This document shows, piece by piece, positions 33,096 to 45,244 of a DNA stretch of 64,000 nt (positions are counted from its first letter, which is position 1; every line of letters starts with the position of its first letter). The translations under genes and the position numbers were made by a program. The notes under the pieces are model-generated. The model was not told the DNA's origin. It ran no database searches and was given only the letters and a program-made list of their open reading frames with translations. The DNA is from Phlebopus portentosus (Eukaryota; Basidiomycota; Agaricomycetes; Boletales; Boletinellaceae). The stretch spans positions 1,550,001-1,614,000 of the forward strand of contig JAYXKI010000006.1 in the NCBI GenBank assembly GCA_037892935.1, given 5' to 3'.

Positions 33096-34802
33096 TCAGC
33101 GCAGTTGAATTGCGCTCTCGAGCCCGGAACCGGTGGCAGCCGACTCGTTGATTTCGGCAGGGGCGGACAAATGACCGAACGAAATGCGCCTCCTGACTCG
33201 AGGAGGGAAACTCGTGGTCTTTACACGGCGCAGACGTCTGTTTGGAGTCGCAGGGGGAAGTTCAATGTTTTCAGCTGGGAGCGCAAACGACTGCTCGATC
33301 TGAAGAGGTTTGACGTGTTCTACAGGCGGGGTAGGTGCCATCTGAGGGTTTGGAAGCTCTGCACCGAATGTGCACGGAATCTTCTTGGCTGATGACTTGC
33401 GAGAACGCACTTCCTTCCTTTGGGCACCAGTCCCGCTAGCTTTAATCGTAGCAGTCGAACCAGTCTTCGATAGCGCCTTTGACTTCTTAGCCTGGAGCTG
33501 CGGATGGTCCGTAGGACAAGCGCCAGCAGTCTTTTGTTTCTTGATGTTCTGGCTTCTTGTCTTTTCTTCTTCGTCGCTAGACGGATAGATATCGAGCTCG
33601 GAGGCAAAATGAATGAGTTCTGGATCGTTCTCCTTCTGATCATCAATACTCATCCTGCTCGAAACGCTCCCATATGACGGAGCACGCTTAAGCGAATGGC
33701 CAAGACCGTTGAAGTTGGGTGAGCTGAATGACTCAGAACGTTTCACCTTGGGCGCGCGCGGAACATACGTGCTATCAGCGGAGATGCAATCACTGGCCAC
33801 ACCTGAAGGGATTGTCGGCAGACCTGTTAGAGTCGTCGTAGTCCGGCGCAGCCTGGATCCTCGGCTACTGGAGAGGGACGGCCGAGATCCAGCAGTAGTA
33901 TTGTCCTCCGTCTTCGGAGTCTTCGGAGCGCACGGCGGCTCACCCATGCTGAGCGGGCGGCGTTGCGCCAGATGAGGTGAAAGAGTACCAGACGAATTCT
34001 GCTCGTATGAGCATGCTGGGTTTGAGATAATTTGCTCAATTCTTTGAAGACGCGTCGACAGGCTTATGAAGCATACAATCAGACTTATTCGCTAATTGAT
34101 CACGGCCAAGACTTACCGATCAATATTTTTCTCATTCTTCAATGTATTGCCTTTGAGAAAGTCCATGCTCGACTGTCTATAAAGCGGCTTCTTGGGGACA
34201 TTGGTGGTAGGTTGAAGAATCTCAGGAGTTGAATCAGTCGACTGTCTACCTTCTAAGGACCCACTCTCGTGCACACGACCGCGTGCAAGTCTGAGAAGCT
34301 CGATGCGAGTCGAGCGTATGGAGTGGGGCCATTCCAATGGATCCTTTGCGTAGATAATACTGCGTGAAATCTTGTCTAAAATATTTGGCGGTGGAACGGA
34401 GCCGTTGAATGGACTGAATAGGTGGGATGGTAGCGCGTCAAGGGTCTAAATTGCATAAGAACGTGCTGGTGATCAAAATGTCGTTCCACTTGTCCAGCTG
34501 CATAGATAACTCACTTTGCTCAAGAGCACTAGCTGTTCTGAAGTCCACTCGCAGTCCATGTCATCATCACCACCATCATGAATGGAGCTGTTCCAGCTGT
34601 CGGTGCTTCGCCTTGGAGCAGCCGAATCAAGCTTGAAGAGGGTAGGTGAAGGAAGACCTAAGCTGTTGCGAGGAGTACGAGGCGAAGAGAAAGACTCGGT
34701 CGAGGAGCGAATTGACGAGGTCCTCTTTGGCAAAGGGGGGCGTGGCAGCACGAGAGACAGTGAAGAAAGCTGAGCGTTTTGGGTAGAGTGCATTGATCGC
34801 AT
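33096..34802 (-). CDS. Ser/Pro-rich disordered protein, unknown function
   Basis: ATG at 34802 gives MRSMHSTQNAQLSSLSLVLP, then PPLPKRTSSIRSSTESFSSP and DDDMDCEWTSEQLVLLSK. After an intron the most ordered part follows: TLDALPSHLFSPFNGSVPPP with NILDKISRSIIYAKDPLEWP and RIELLRLARGRV. The long C-terminal exon is disordered, with many SP/TP sites, basic patches (RKSSAKK, RRLRRVKTTSFPPRVRRR) and acidic SSDEEEKTR, ending ESAIQLR at 33096. This points to a nuclear, phosphorylated regulator conserved in mushrooms. I cannot assign a function. The W-SEQ-L segment followed by short helices hints at a SANT/Myb-like module, but this is weak. Four exons. Confidence 0.6.
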
Positions 34803-34989
34803 ATGCTAGATGACGGAAAGAGTCCTAGATGGATAAGAGAAAAAAAGCAGAAAGAATGAGCGAAGCTTTTCGAGAGACCACAACGCGCTTGGGCTAAAAC
34901 GCGTCGCGATGGGTGGCCTGAGGGATGTGGGGGATGTGATGGGGCAGAGGAAGGAAAGGCACGACTTCTCAGATGCCGCGAGGCTGATC

Positions 34990-35312
34990 TTAGACCACGA
35001 GCACGATCACGTGCTCGTTACCAAACAAATCGTCTTTGTCTACGTCTACGGCTATCGTGGGTATCTGTCCAGAAGGAGCTCTTTCACCAGTCATCATGAT
35101 TCTGTACTGCTTTCGCTCGGATCGATGATAACAATGAATGCTCATTCCATCCCTGAAATTTAATTTTGTATAAGATTCAATGTCAAGTCTCGTAGATTTC
35201 TCTATCGTCTGCGTCTGGTTACCATCTCCACTCACTTGGCTAGACGAGGATCAGGGTCTGGTGCTTCTCCATGATGAAGCGGGAGTCAGATTGATATACC
35301 TGTCCTAATCAT
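34990..35312 (-). CDS. Possible small protein of 65 residues
   Basis: Three small exons give a continuous frame: MIRTDPDPRLAK|DGMSIHCYHRSE, RKQYRIMMTGERAPSGQIPT, IAVDVDKDDLFGNEHVIVLV, stop at 34990. Introns run GTATAT...CACCAG (about 47 nt) and GTGAGT...TTTCAG, in phase. The product looks like a small beta protein. I do not recognise it and support comes only from splice logic and codon continuity. Confidence 0.4.
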
Positions 35313-35833
35313 CGTCAACTCCTTTCAGTCATTATTTTGACTCGATCGTCATGAAACTCTATTGTCCTGGGTCTGCGCGGGTCCGATCTGCTGATAAGTC
35401 AAAGGACGATGCTGGGCGATCAGCCATGATACCTATAACACTAAAGTTTTCGCTGTACAACCACAGAAGAATCTTCACAAGGAACGAGACCTTCAGCTTC
35501 CATCTAATAGAAGCGGGAGGTGCGAAGACTGAAAAGAGTACGAGACTAGAGCATGAGAATAACGAGCGCATCAAACGCATTTTAACCCCTTCAAGTTGAG
35601 CAAGTTTTGGGTTCAAGAAGGCGATAAGATGGTCGTACCCTAGTATTCTATGTATGAGTAGCTGTCGACGTAGAATTTGCTATGCTAACTTTGGCTGTTA
35701 ATTTCCTGTGGATATTTGAATTAGTTCAATTTACAGTTTGTTTATGCGAATCTGGTCATGCCATAACTAGAGGATCGACGATAAGATCGCTGCGATCGAC
35801 GTTGACGGATCCTTCCCTTCCTACTTAACGACC

Positions 35834-36700
35834 ATGTCAGCAACGAATTCAGCGTCTTCAGCACCTCACAGCACACTTTCGCGGTCGCGAACAATACCAC
35901 GGCCGCCACCATCGCCTCTTCGTCCCGATCTTCACTCTTCAACATCTTCTCCTGGCTTTACACTTGCTGTTGCATCTAGTACGCCTCGTCGAGCCAGTAC
36001 TCCAATCAGTCCTGGACCTAATCCTTCCAACTCAAATGGCAGCGGCCAGCGAGCCCCAACACCTGGAGGTTGGAATGATCAGCCCACAGAAAACTTCAAT
36101 GCTCCCGCGAAGCCAGCCGGGAAAGGCAGAGCACGAGACTTGCTGAGAAAACATTATGGACTCGGAGTGGGTCCACCTCCTCCGCTGAGCGGTCCTAACA
36201 AACCGTTGGATCCGATGGATCCTGGTGAGTGCTCACTTTTTCATTCTTGACCGGGGCATGAAGCTCTAGCCATAAATAGATTCTCCTGCATTCGATGCGA
36301 AAACCTACTATGAGCAACTTATAACTACCTCCACCTTGTCAGGTCTGTTAAAAAAGGACAACGAACTTCTATCTGGTAGGAGGTCAATGAATTAGCTGAG
36401 TTGCATACTGACAATCATGTTCTCGATCTCTTTCGTTCGCCAGAAATTCGTCAGCTAGAAAGCGAGCGACAATCGTTAGTATATAATCACCATCATGAAC
36501 TGATTGCTGCCAGCGACACTATTTCTGCTGTTAGTCTCTTTCAGTCGTGGACTTTGGATGCTGGCTTACAAGTTCTGTAGATGAAAAACCGTGCAGAAAG
36601 TATTGACGCCGACCTTGACAAGCTGAGAATGGCCTTCTCAGAGATATCTCGTTTGAACGAAGAACTCACAATCGAGAATACTGGGAATACAGACCGATGA
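35834..36700 (+). CDS. vps51: Vps51-like subunit of the GARP/EARP tethering complex
   Basis: Vps51 family proteins form the N-terminal rod of GARP, which tethers endosome-derived vesicles at the Golgi. The ATG at 35834 opens a Ser/Pro-rich leader (MSATNSASSAPHSTLSRSRT). The conserved core then starts GRARDLLRKHYGLGVGPPPP, with SPAFDAKTYYEQLITTSTLS, GLLKKDNELLS, EIRQLESERQSLVYNHHHEL, IAASDTISAMKNRAESIDAD and LDKLRMAFSEISRLNEEL. That order matches the Vps51/Vps67 N-terminal domain almost without gaps. Stop at 36700. Length about 225 residues, short as in other fungi. Four introns, all short. Confidence 0.88.
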
Positions 36701-36847
36701 GAGTCACTCTACCTACAGATGGTCATTCCAAGAGTAGGAGCAAGGATTATTTTGGAGCACGTAACGATAGCAAATTACAACAGCAATATTACTGTAGTAC
36801 AAACAGACAAAGCGAATAAACAGCGAATAAGCAGCAAGACGAGGACT

Positions 36848-39166
36848 CTAGTCGTCATAGCCAAGTTCTGCGTCCCTCTTCGCCCTCCTTAGGGCCGCGC
36901 GTTCCTCATCAGTCATACATGACCACCCGTCAACGCTCTCCGCAAGTTCCATCTCCCATTTCTCCTCAAGCTCTAGCATTTTCTTGCTCTTCTTAGGAGC
37001 TGGGGGGCGCGGCGGAGGGGCGGCGGAGTCCGTCGGTTAGGGTGTAACGGTGCGATACGACTGAGTACTGTGCGAGACGCTTTCGCAAGCGGGCTATACA
37101 TGTGTACTGGCGAAGGTGTACCCAGTGGAGATTGCACTTTTGAGCTTACACGTCGAATAAGGGCGGACATCGAGTCTTTGTGTGAATGAATTTTCGGTGT
37201 CGAGCAATGCGATCTAGGATTGGACGCCCGAGGTTGTACACCAACCGCAGACGAAGGAGTCGAAGGCTCAGGCACTTTGTCATAACAGTCTTTTGGGGTT
37301 GGCACGACCTGATTCTCCTATAGGTTTAGTCCAGTCGGAAGTAAATGAGTTTGAATGGAATGGAAGTTCAGCTATTTTTTAGACTCAACTGACCTTATCT
37401 GCGCTCATAGCACTCTCTTTCATCCTTGTCCTGTCAACTTCCATTTCAACCGGATTGATCTTAGTGCATGACTCGGCTTCCGGTTCGTCCTCGTCTGATG
37501 AAACTATCGCTCGCTGCTTCTTGCGATCTTTCATCTCCTTTGAACGCGACTTTCCGGCTACGGGGATGTATTGCTCCGCCGAATCGGAATGATCATAAGC
37601 GGGTAAACCTTCCAGGTTCTCCTCGCCATCTGGTGAAACAGAAGGCCCTGTCTTTGACTTCTTTGATCCTTTCTCTGGTGCGATAGCAGGTCCACCTGAG
37701 TCGAGATTAGTCGTGATGTAGTCCGGTGAATCGGTCGTGCGTATGGCGTTTGAGGTGCGGCTTACTGAGACATCTTTCTTCTTTTTCGATTTAGACTTTT
37801 TGGACCGTGGGGCAGAAGGCGAAGGTGGAGGAGCAGATAAGTGTGTGGAGGGAGACCCGGAAACAACAGCGGATGGCCGAACAGACGTTGAAGCTGAAGG
37901 TAGAACAGACGTCGAAGACACCACCGATTTCTTCGGAGAGAACGCAGAGGGTTGTATCGATGCGTCAATTGACGCTCTCACCGACACCTCTATACTGGCC
38001 GGATCAGAATAGCTGATCCGGGAGGCGGATTTGGATGACCTGGGCACAAGCAGGAGGTCATCGTCCTCCGAATCCTCGACAAACTCTTTGCTTTTGAAGT
38101 CTTGTTCCAGTGCTTTGTCCTTTACCTTTGACTGGCGCTTTCTTGATTTCGATGGCTCTCCGTGCGAAGTGCCGTTGCCTTCAGCTACGGCACTCCTCCT
38201 TCCCAGCCGGGATTTCTTTTCTTTATCCTTTTTGTGCTTCTTCGCAGACGGCCCCTTTTCCTTTGGGGCAGAGATGGACGTAGACCTGTTAACATTTTCA
38301 ACTACCCCACTATCTTCCAAGGAGTCAAAGTCCTCTACTGGTGTCTTTCGTTTCTTCTTTCGGGGTTCAAAGGGCGACCAAGGCGGCGCCTCACCAGTAT
38401 GAGGTGGAGGAGACGGAAGCCGTGTAGCACGGACTACTGATGATGAAGGATGGGAGCTTGGCGGAAAAGGTGCATCGGATCCGAAAGCCACATCCAATTG
38501 GCGCGTGCTGGAGCTTCGACGATGCTCTTCCGAAGGTTTTCGCGTGCCCGCTCGCTTTGAATGGGCCACAATAGATTCTGGTTCCGCGTCCGATGAACAA
38601 AGGTTGATCAAATCCTTGGAAGAACCTTCAATGGCTGAGCTAGGTTTCCTTGGACTGCTATCGGATTTGGACGCGTTGATTCGGTCTTCTGTAGAAGCAC
38701 GTTTTCGCATTTTCGCGCTCTCAGCAATACCAAAGGAGAAACCTGCGTCCAGAGGCGGTCCCTCCACCGATACCATGCTCGTCTGGTTGATAACAGTGGT
38801 GACCATGGAAGCCGAAGAGCGCTCTGATTAGATGTGACTGTGGCTATCTTAGCTCCTTTGTAGCTGGACGTGGCTTGGGACGCTTCGGCTTTACGGGAAC
38901 TTCGACTGACGTTGAAGGAACAATGATGGAGTCAATAGTAGTGTCCGCAGTCTTCGTCGAAGTGGCATTTGTGAATTCGGATATAACAGACACGTTCGCG
39001 GGAAGCACAATTTCGCATGAAGTGAAGTCAGAAATCGATGAATGAGTTTCGACAGGACGATTCGGTGCTAAAAGAATGTGTTAGATTTGAGCATTGCAGC
39101 GTTTTCAAGCTACTCACGTATGACAAATTCACTTTCATCCTCACTGTCCCCGATAACCCAGCTCAT
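36848..39166 (-). CDS. Large Ser/Lys-rich nuclear-type protein, unknown function
   Basis: ATG at 39166 gives MSWVIGDSEDESEFVI. Intron phases carry on cleanly: C|CA before PPNRPVETHSSISDFTS, and CCAC|AG before RSSASMVTTVINQTSM. The large exon 38806-37385 is disordered, with several basic nuclear-signal clusters (PRKKKRKTP, KKHKKDKEKKSRLGRRS, KKSKSKKKKD) and acidic SSDEDEPEAES. The final exons hold STPSSAVGVQPRASNPRS, SALIRRVSSKVQSPLGTPSP and an ordered C-terminal helix KKSKKMLELEEKWEMELAES then CMTDEERAALRRAKRDAELG, ending YDD at 36848. The C-terminal helix is the most conserved-looking part. Possibly a chromatin or cell-cycle protein; no domain recognised. Confidence 0.6.
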
Positions 39167-39425
39167 TCCTTGCGTACGGCGTTTGTTCGGTGAGTGATGA
39201 ATAGATGATAAGGCTGAGCTCCCGTGCGGCACGACGAGAGCAAACCACTGACGCGCCGCGATCACGTGGTTCTACATTACAACTGTTTTACGTAAGAATA
39301 TGAGATCATTTCATTTCATTTTCATTTTGTCCGGCACGGACTTGGATGACCAACCTAAACCATCTGAGTTCTCAAATGGGATGACCATATATCTTTTCTC
39401 CTCCTCTCCTCTTCTTCATACTCCT

Positions 39426-40376
39426 ATGGCTCCGCCTTTTAGCAAGCAGTTCATCGAACCTTCACTCAAACGTGTGAGGGTATTGTTTGGAGGCAAATGG
39501 ATCGTGGACACAAAGGCAGCTAAACTCGTGTACGTTCATATAACCAACTAACAGATTTTTGAATCATCTTATGACACTTTTGAAAGGTGGGAACATCCTT
39601 ATTATCCGACCTATTTTTTTTCGACTACAGACATCAAGAAAGAATACCTGAAACCTTCGTTTTCGGATTCCGTTTCAAAGAAAGTTTTTGATATCGTCGT
39701 AGGCGAGAAAGTCGCGGAAAAGGCGGTCGTTAGTTACAAAGACGAAGGCGATCTTTCAGGTTTATCTAAAATTATCTTTGCATCAATGGATGCCTGGTTC
39801 GAGGAGGATGAACAGATCTTCGTGCATCCTAAAGATCCGTACAAGGTTGGTTTGTGCTTATATGAACGCATAGTTGTACCCGAAATAATCTATTTGTGTT
39901 TACTCCAGAGAATTGAAGTCCTTCAGTCTTCGAAGCACATCCGCGTGGAAGTTAATGGCATAGAAGTTGCGAATTCGAGAAGGCCGCGTCTATTATTCGA
40001 GACGGGTCTTCCTGTTCGGACTTACATTCCGAAGACAGATTGTAGAATGGATCTTCTTGAGCCAACAGATTTAACAACGGAGTGTCCATACAAGGTCTAG
40101 TCTACTAGTACCCTTTTAAAGCTCACACCCTTGATGTGGTATCGAGAGCAGGGAATAGCGTCATACTACTCAGTCCGTTTACCGGACAGCGGAAAACTAG
40201 CGGAGAACGTTGTTTGGTGGTATCGCACTCCACTCGCAGAGTGCATTGATATCAAAGGACTTGTCGCTTTTTATGATGAAAAGGTCGACGTCTGGGTTGA
40301 TGACGAGAAGCAGGAACAGCCTCAGTCAATCTTCTCGGGTGGTCTCCAGCCAAAGAAAATGCTTGACCGTCTCTAA
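39426..40376 (+). CDS. Double DUF427 protein
   Basis: Two DUF427-type domains. The first reads RVRVLFGGKWIVDTKAAKLV then WEHPYYPTYFF, joined over an intron at GT|G. The second reads IEVLQSSKHIRVEVNGIEVA, RPRLLFETGLPVRTYIPKTD, GIASYYSVRLPDSGKLAENV, VWWYRTPLAECIDIKGLVAF and YDEKVDVWVDDE, matching the usual GxAxYYxV...WxYxxP...KGxxAFYxEKVDVWxD pattern. ATG at 39426 (MAPPFSKQFIEPSLK); stop at 40376. Three to four introns. DUF427 proteins are small beta-barrel proteins of uncertain biochemistry, common in fungi and bacteria. Confidence 0.8.
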
Positions 40377-41017
40377 GGTATGAAAACAATTCTGAAGCTC
40401 GAATCACGGCTTTAATGGCTCTTTTCTGACAGATCAATATCTCTGTAATAACGTGGTCATTCTGCATGAGATTGACAAATAACACAAAGCGCTTTGACAA
40501 TTGTATAATCACAGTTCGGCTAACTACATGATTAGGGCAATCGATAAATACTCTATCATTTTCCGAATTTGTGCCTTTTTAAGACGAAAAGAACTGCTCA
40601 TGCGGAGAGTTCGCACGAATAATGATCAAACTAAACTTTGGTCAATATCATCGAAAGACACCGACTTTAAAAGCATTGACGCCTCGCAGTAAGCCGAGCA
40701 TAGGGCTTTCATTTTGGCTTTAATCGATGCTTATACGATTCAATGGTGTTGCTATTCTATCCTTCTATGAGATTCGACGCTTACATTCTGTTTCTCTTGG
40801 ACCAGACCACAATGCCCACCTTCGTGTTGTGGCATACGGACTGTTGCCGGCCACATCCCGTTAGTATAAAGATGCAACTGCTTTTCACCATTCATCGCAT
40901 CCCGCCTTCATTGACACCTTTGAGTCGACCTCAGCTGTCTGGTTACAGCTTACATCGTCCTTGACTCACTATCACTACCTTCCTTAGACACCTCTCATCT
41001 TCCTGGTAAAGCCGATA
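40377..41017. other. Intergenic, promoter of the first orphan-family copy
   Basis: About 640 bp. A possible TATA element (AGTATAAAG) lies near 40863-40871, some 150 bp before the ATG at 41018, and the leader before it is C/T-rich. No gene seen. Confidence 0.4.
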
Positions 41018-41979
41018 ATGCCCAGAAGGCAGAATGACACCGAACGGGAGATCGCAAGCTCACCGTATCCCATCATGCCCTTGCGCCCGAAGGGTATTAG
41101 GTACAGAGGCGAAGGTCGCATTAATTATGATGCGCTACGCGTTCAAATGAAAACTCCACCTCCCACCCGCCCGACGACGCTTCCTTCGAGTCGGGCTTTC
41201 CAAGCCACCCCTCCTCGCAAGAGGAATCCGGAGGATCTCATGTTCATCAAGAAGCCTTCCCCGAGTTCGAGCTCTCTGAAGAGCCCGAGTGAGCGAATGC
41301 GCTGCGTTTCTAGTCCGTATGCTTCTCCGAGCAGGCCTAGCGGCGTCGCTCGAAGGCTCTTCAGTGGGCCAGCACCGGGGATCAAGAATCTGAAGGTCCC
41401 TCAGAACAACATCTATCCTCCGAGGCTTCGTGCGAACGGACGTGCGGACTACTCTGAGAAGACACGGTACATCTGGGGATGTATGCGCATGTTGGATGCT
41501 GCGTCGGTGCCCCCGACGCAGTGTCGACTGAGCCACTGAATCTTCCTTCCGCGCACATTGTTATATGCTTTCAGGTGAGCACATAATGAAGTTTCGAGAA
41601 GACCACATGTAGACCTGAGTCGTCTTTCTTTTAGTGGAAGGGATATGAAGCATACGGGGTATTTAGTGCACGCGTTGACATCCCTAAGTTCCGTCAAAAG
41701 CCTTTCGACTCCAGGAGGGACATTTTGAAAGAGGTTAAGAAGCTCTTCCTGGATTTCAGGGGTAAAGTCGCAGTACGTTCCTATCATACATCCTCAATCT
41801 GGAAGTCAATGGCTCATCATACATTGCAGCATAGGCGCAGGGCAGGTGAGGACACGAGCAGACCCGCGGTCGACGTTCTCGCCTTCGGAGACAACGACAT
41901 ACGGGTAACAAGGCTCGAGAAAAGGTCGGAAATGACCTACCAAGTCATATTCACCTACCCGGCTCGTGTCGAAGATTAG
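41018..41979 (+). pseudogene. Orphan family copy A, frameshifted
   Basis: Starts MPRRQNDTEREIASSPYPIM, then LRPKGIRYRGEGRINYDALR, PRKRNPEDLMFIKKPSPSSS, SPYASPSRPSGVARRLFSGP and APGIKNLKVPQNNIYPPRL, the same order of blocks as copies B and C. Near 41445-41460 the homologous frame shifts by one base: after RADYS the matching sequence EDTVHLGMYAHVGCCVGAPD continues in another frame, while the first frame stops about 25 codons later. An intron 41575-41634 then lies exactly between CFQ and WKGYEAYGVF. Further exons give PKFRQKPFDSRRDILKEVKK and VDVLAFGDNDIRVTRLEKRS, ending ARVED. One lost base explains everything, so it is a young pseudogene or a sequence error. Function unknown. Confidence 0.6.
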
Positions 41980-42491
41980 TGTTCCTTATATGGTTTCGTT
42001 ATGATGGCTCGGTGGCTCTGCACTAATCACGCGCAGGCACCACTCATTCCTTTGAACTAGAATTCTCGCTTTATACTCTTATCTGATACAAAGACCAGTG
42101 GTCCGGCTTTACATGTTCCTTGTTCTCTTAATCAACCTCTCTTTTCTATCACCCTTTCGGCTCTCTTTATTCCTTATCGGATATAGACGGATGTTCCTTC
42201 CTTATGTAAGTACACGACGAAGAGCATTGAGATACCTCCCGGCATAGGCCAAGTTAGACTAGGCGCGGAATGGGAAACGACTGAGTGACTTTTTTGTTCA
42301 AGGCTGGTTTATGATACAGAATATATGCTTTCTAATGAGAAATACCTCCCAAGCGAGAACCAGATAAGTAGAAGAGGAAGCTGTGTAGCATTTGCAGGTA
42401 GAACGAGTGTATGTATCCAAGATCATCGTATCATAAATCCGCAAAAGATGAGAAGCCCGAGACAACAGATGCTCTTCTTTGAGCAACACGC
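41980..42491. other. Gap between convergent cassette genes
   Basis: 512 bp between the stop of orphan copy A and the stop of FAD gene A, which converge. No gene seen. The matching gap in the mirror cassette is 55127-55989. Confidence 0.4.
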
Positions 42492-44744
42492 TCACGACCG
42501 GATGAAGCCGAGCTTCTTGCGAAGCTGGAACAACAAGATCTTCGACATCATATACGGCGTCATCAATGCCGTCTGTGGCGCCATGAAGAAGCGGACTTTG
42601 TAAAGAGCAGCGTCCACCTCCTTATCCTGCAAGAAAGAAAGAAAGAAAAGCATTGAATATTCAACATTTTCAAACAGAAAGGTAGAAGATCATAGCCTGC
42701 GGAAATATGACATACCAGGCCTGCTAATTCCATGACAATATTCCCGAGCCCACCCATCAGCCATTCGTCACTGAGCTTCTCGCCTTTGCTTGGAATCGTC
42801 GTGGGGAATTGGTAATCTAGAATGTAGGTATTATTATCACTTTCTCATTTGGTGCAGGCTAGAAGGCCAACCTGTGGGTTTAGTACCATCCCATACACCC
42901 TGGATCTTGTCCGCATGCATTATGAAGAAGTCTCTTCCAAAATTGGGTGGTATCTTTGTTGATTCAGCGAACGGCAGGGTCTTCAGCATGGCATCTAGTG
43001 CAACTGCACCGATGGTAGCCTTTGAACAACCTTGACTATGACATCACGTTAATATATGGGTCTTCTTTGCGGCCAAAACACTTACCCATAAGTGGGATTA
43101 GGCTGCAAAACAGAATCTCCAATAGCGATAAAGTTATGTGGTACATAAGGAGCCTTCTCGTATCGAATCCAAGAAAGCGATGCTATGTTCATGAGTCAGA
43201 AGCAGTTCCTTTGAAATAAGTAAGATTAGATTCACGATATCTGCCTGTCGCAATTTCGACCTTGTCCTTCTGCTCCATCAAGCTTTCCACGAAAGGATAG
43301 ACCCAGTCGGGAGGTTTATGATGATCTTTGCCCAAGTCCCTGAACCAGTCTGGGATCTCCGAAAGGTCCGTCGGGAGCGGCGGCTCACCCCATCCTCCAA
43401 AGGACATATCAACTAATAACACTATTGTTACCGTTGTCCTCATTATTAAAGATACTATACTTACTGCGATGTCCTTCAATCCGACTGAACATAAATAGTT
43501 TCTGTTCTTTTCCAGGGACAGGGAAGTACGTATACATCCAAGGGACATTATTGTAACCTCCGGGAATAGGTAAGCGCCCCCGTGCTTCTTCCGGGATATG
43601 CCACCTAAATCGGATGTACTTCTGGGCCGTGTTGTAGGCAAGTCTCAGGTCATCCCATGGTATCGCTCCCGATGGGGTATAGCGTTGAAGGCCTTCCGAA
43701 TTCATGGGGTCGGTCGCAATGCGGCGAAGCCACTTAAATCCAGCCTGCGTCCCGCCAGTACAGTCTAATTTGATCTTCGTCAGCCAACAGTGATAGATTT
43801 TCCAATTTTGTGAGAGAAAGAATACCAATGACGAGCGTTGCTGGTATGTCCTCCATATCGCCATCCGGCAAGCGAACAGAAACGGACGAGATAGTCATCA
43901 GATCAGCGGGGTCGGCGTCTAGATTCGTCACGGTTCCAATTTTTATGCGAATACGATCAGAATAGTTAAGGACGAGGCGGCGAAGTAAGCGCTCGTAGAG
44001 CTCGCGGGACATGAAGAAACATTTTGGCTGCTTTCCATCCGGAAATTCTTGTCTAGGTAAGGCCATAAAATGACGGCCGTGGCAGTGACAGTTTACCTCA
44101 TAATCGGATATGCTACACACAATAAATCAGCGAAGATAAAGTTTGAATAGCGAAAAGAACTTATTACATTCCGTTAGCTCTTCGGATCTCGTCATCGATG
44201 CTCGGGAAGTATTTCCTTAGCGCTTCCAGAGCAATGGGCTGGAAGGCTGCCGTTTAACCATATCAGAATGCCATAGTGACGAACGGAACCCTAAGTTTAC
44301 TCACCATGATGTGCATTATACTGTGCAACTCTAGAACGGGCATGCTCCCTGCTGTCCTCGATATAAACGCCATTTCTATCATATGTGTTGCTTTTCCTTC
44401 TTCTGTGAATACCCATGCTTCCGGCTCAATAATGAGAACGTTCTCGAAGTGGTCTGCAGCGACCAGCGCAGACCAAAGACCGGCAATACTATTGATAGTC
44501 AGATTATCTCGATTTTACATGCACAAACCTCAACGTCTACACACCTTCCACCACAGATAACAACTGTTCCTCTTATCCGTTTCTCGTCAGGTCTAGCATG
44601 CGCCGGGCCAAGCTTGTCTAGGTCGTGTAGAACAGTGAATTTGCGAGTGAAAGATTTATCAAGGAATGAGCCAAGTAATCGCCATGCAATGAACGTAGCG
44701 GGGAGGGCGAGGGCTGTGGCAGCCAGGTGTGGAGAGTAATCCAT
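42492..44744 (-). pseudogene. FAD-dependent oxidoreductase, cassette copy A, one frameshift
   Basis: ATG 44744 gives MDYSPHLAATALALPATFIA (a short N-terminal hydrophobic helix), then GTVVICGGSIAGLWSALVAA, an Rossmann GxGxxG-like FAD site, with DHFENVLIIEPEAW. Right after VFTEEG (about 44390-44400) one base is missing relative to copy B: the matching TYDRNGVYIEDSREHARSRV continues in the next frame. Later exons agree again with copy B: SRELYERLLRRLVLNYSDRI, TLVIDCTGGTQAGFKWLRRI, PIPGGYNNVPWMYTYFPVPG, MSFGGWGEPPLPTDLSEIPD, CSKATIGAVALDAML and a C-terminal LYKVRFFMAPQTALMTPYMM. As written, the frameshift leads to a stop soon after. It could be a real pseudogene or a one-base error. Family: FAD/NAD(P)-binding monooxygenase-like proteins expanded in mushrooms; substrate unknown. 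Confidence 0.6.
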
Positions 44745-45244
44745 GGGTGCTTCAAAGTAGAAAAATGGGCAGGCCAAGGTGCTTCTTTATATATACGATA
44801 TGAAGGGTCGTGTCCGGACCCGGAATCAATATTATTTTGATGGCGAGTAACGGGAAAACATAATTGAGAGGACCCTGACCGAGACTTTTCCTGTAGAAAG
44901 GGCAATTCGGAATCATCAAATTCCAGTTGTCCGCGTCTCGGCCAGTGCTCTGAACACAACAGCAATATCATAATCGGACATAGTCCACTACTTTACATGC
45001 AGATGGAATTACGATAACTTGGGTTTGGCGAGTACAGTGGTACTAATCTCGATCACTCATGTCAAGAGAGATGGACTCAGTGTCCGTTGTATGTAAAGAA
45101 GGAAGAAAAGAGTTCCCGGCATGCGGCGCCACTCTAAACAAAATCCGGAAACGCGAGTGATCCGACGGCCGGCCTGTTTCCCGCGTCTCTAACGCGTGAC
45201 GTTCTCACACTTCTGTACACCAGCTCATCAACACAACGCCAACC
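44745..45244. promoter_or_regulatory. Divergent promoter region between FAD gene A and the Env7-like kinase
   Basis: 500 bp between two start codons facing away from each other. A TATATA sequence (TTTATATATACG near 44785) on the FAD side could act as its TATA. No gene seen. Confidence 0.4.
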
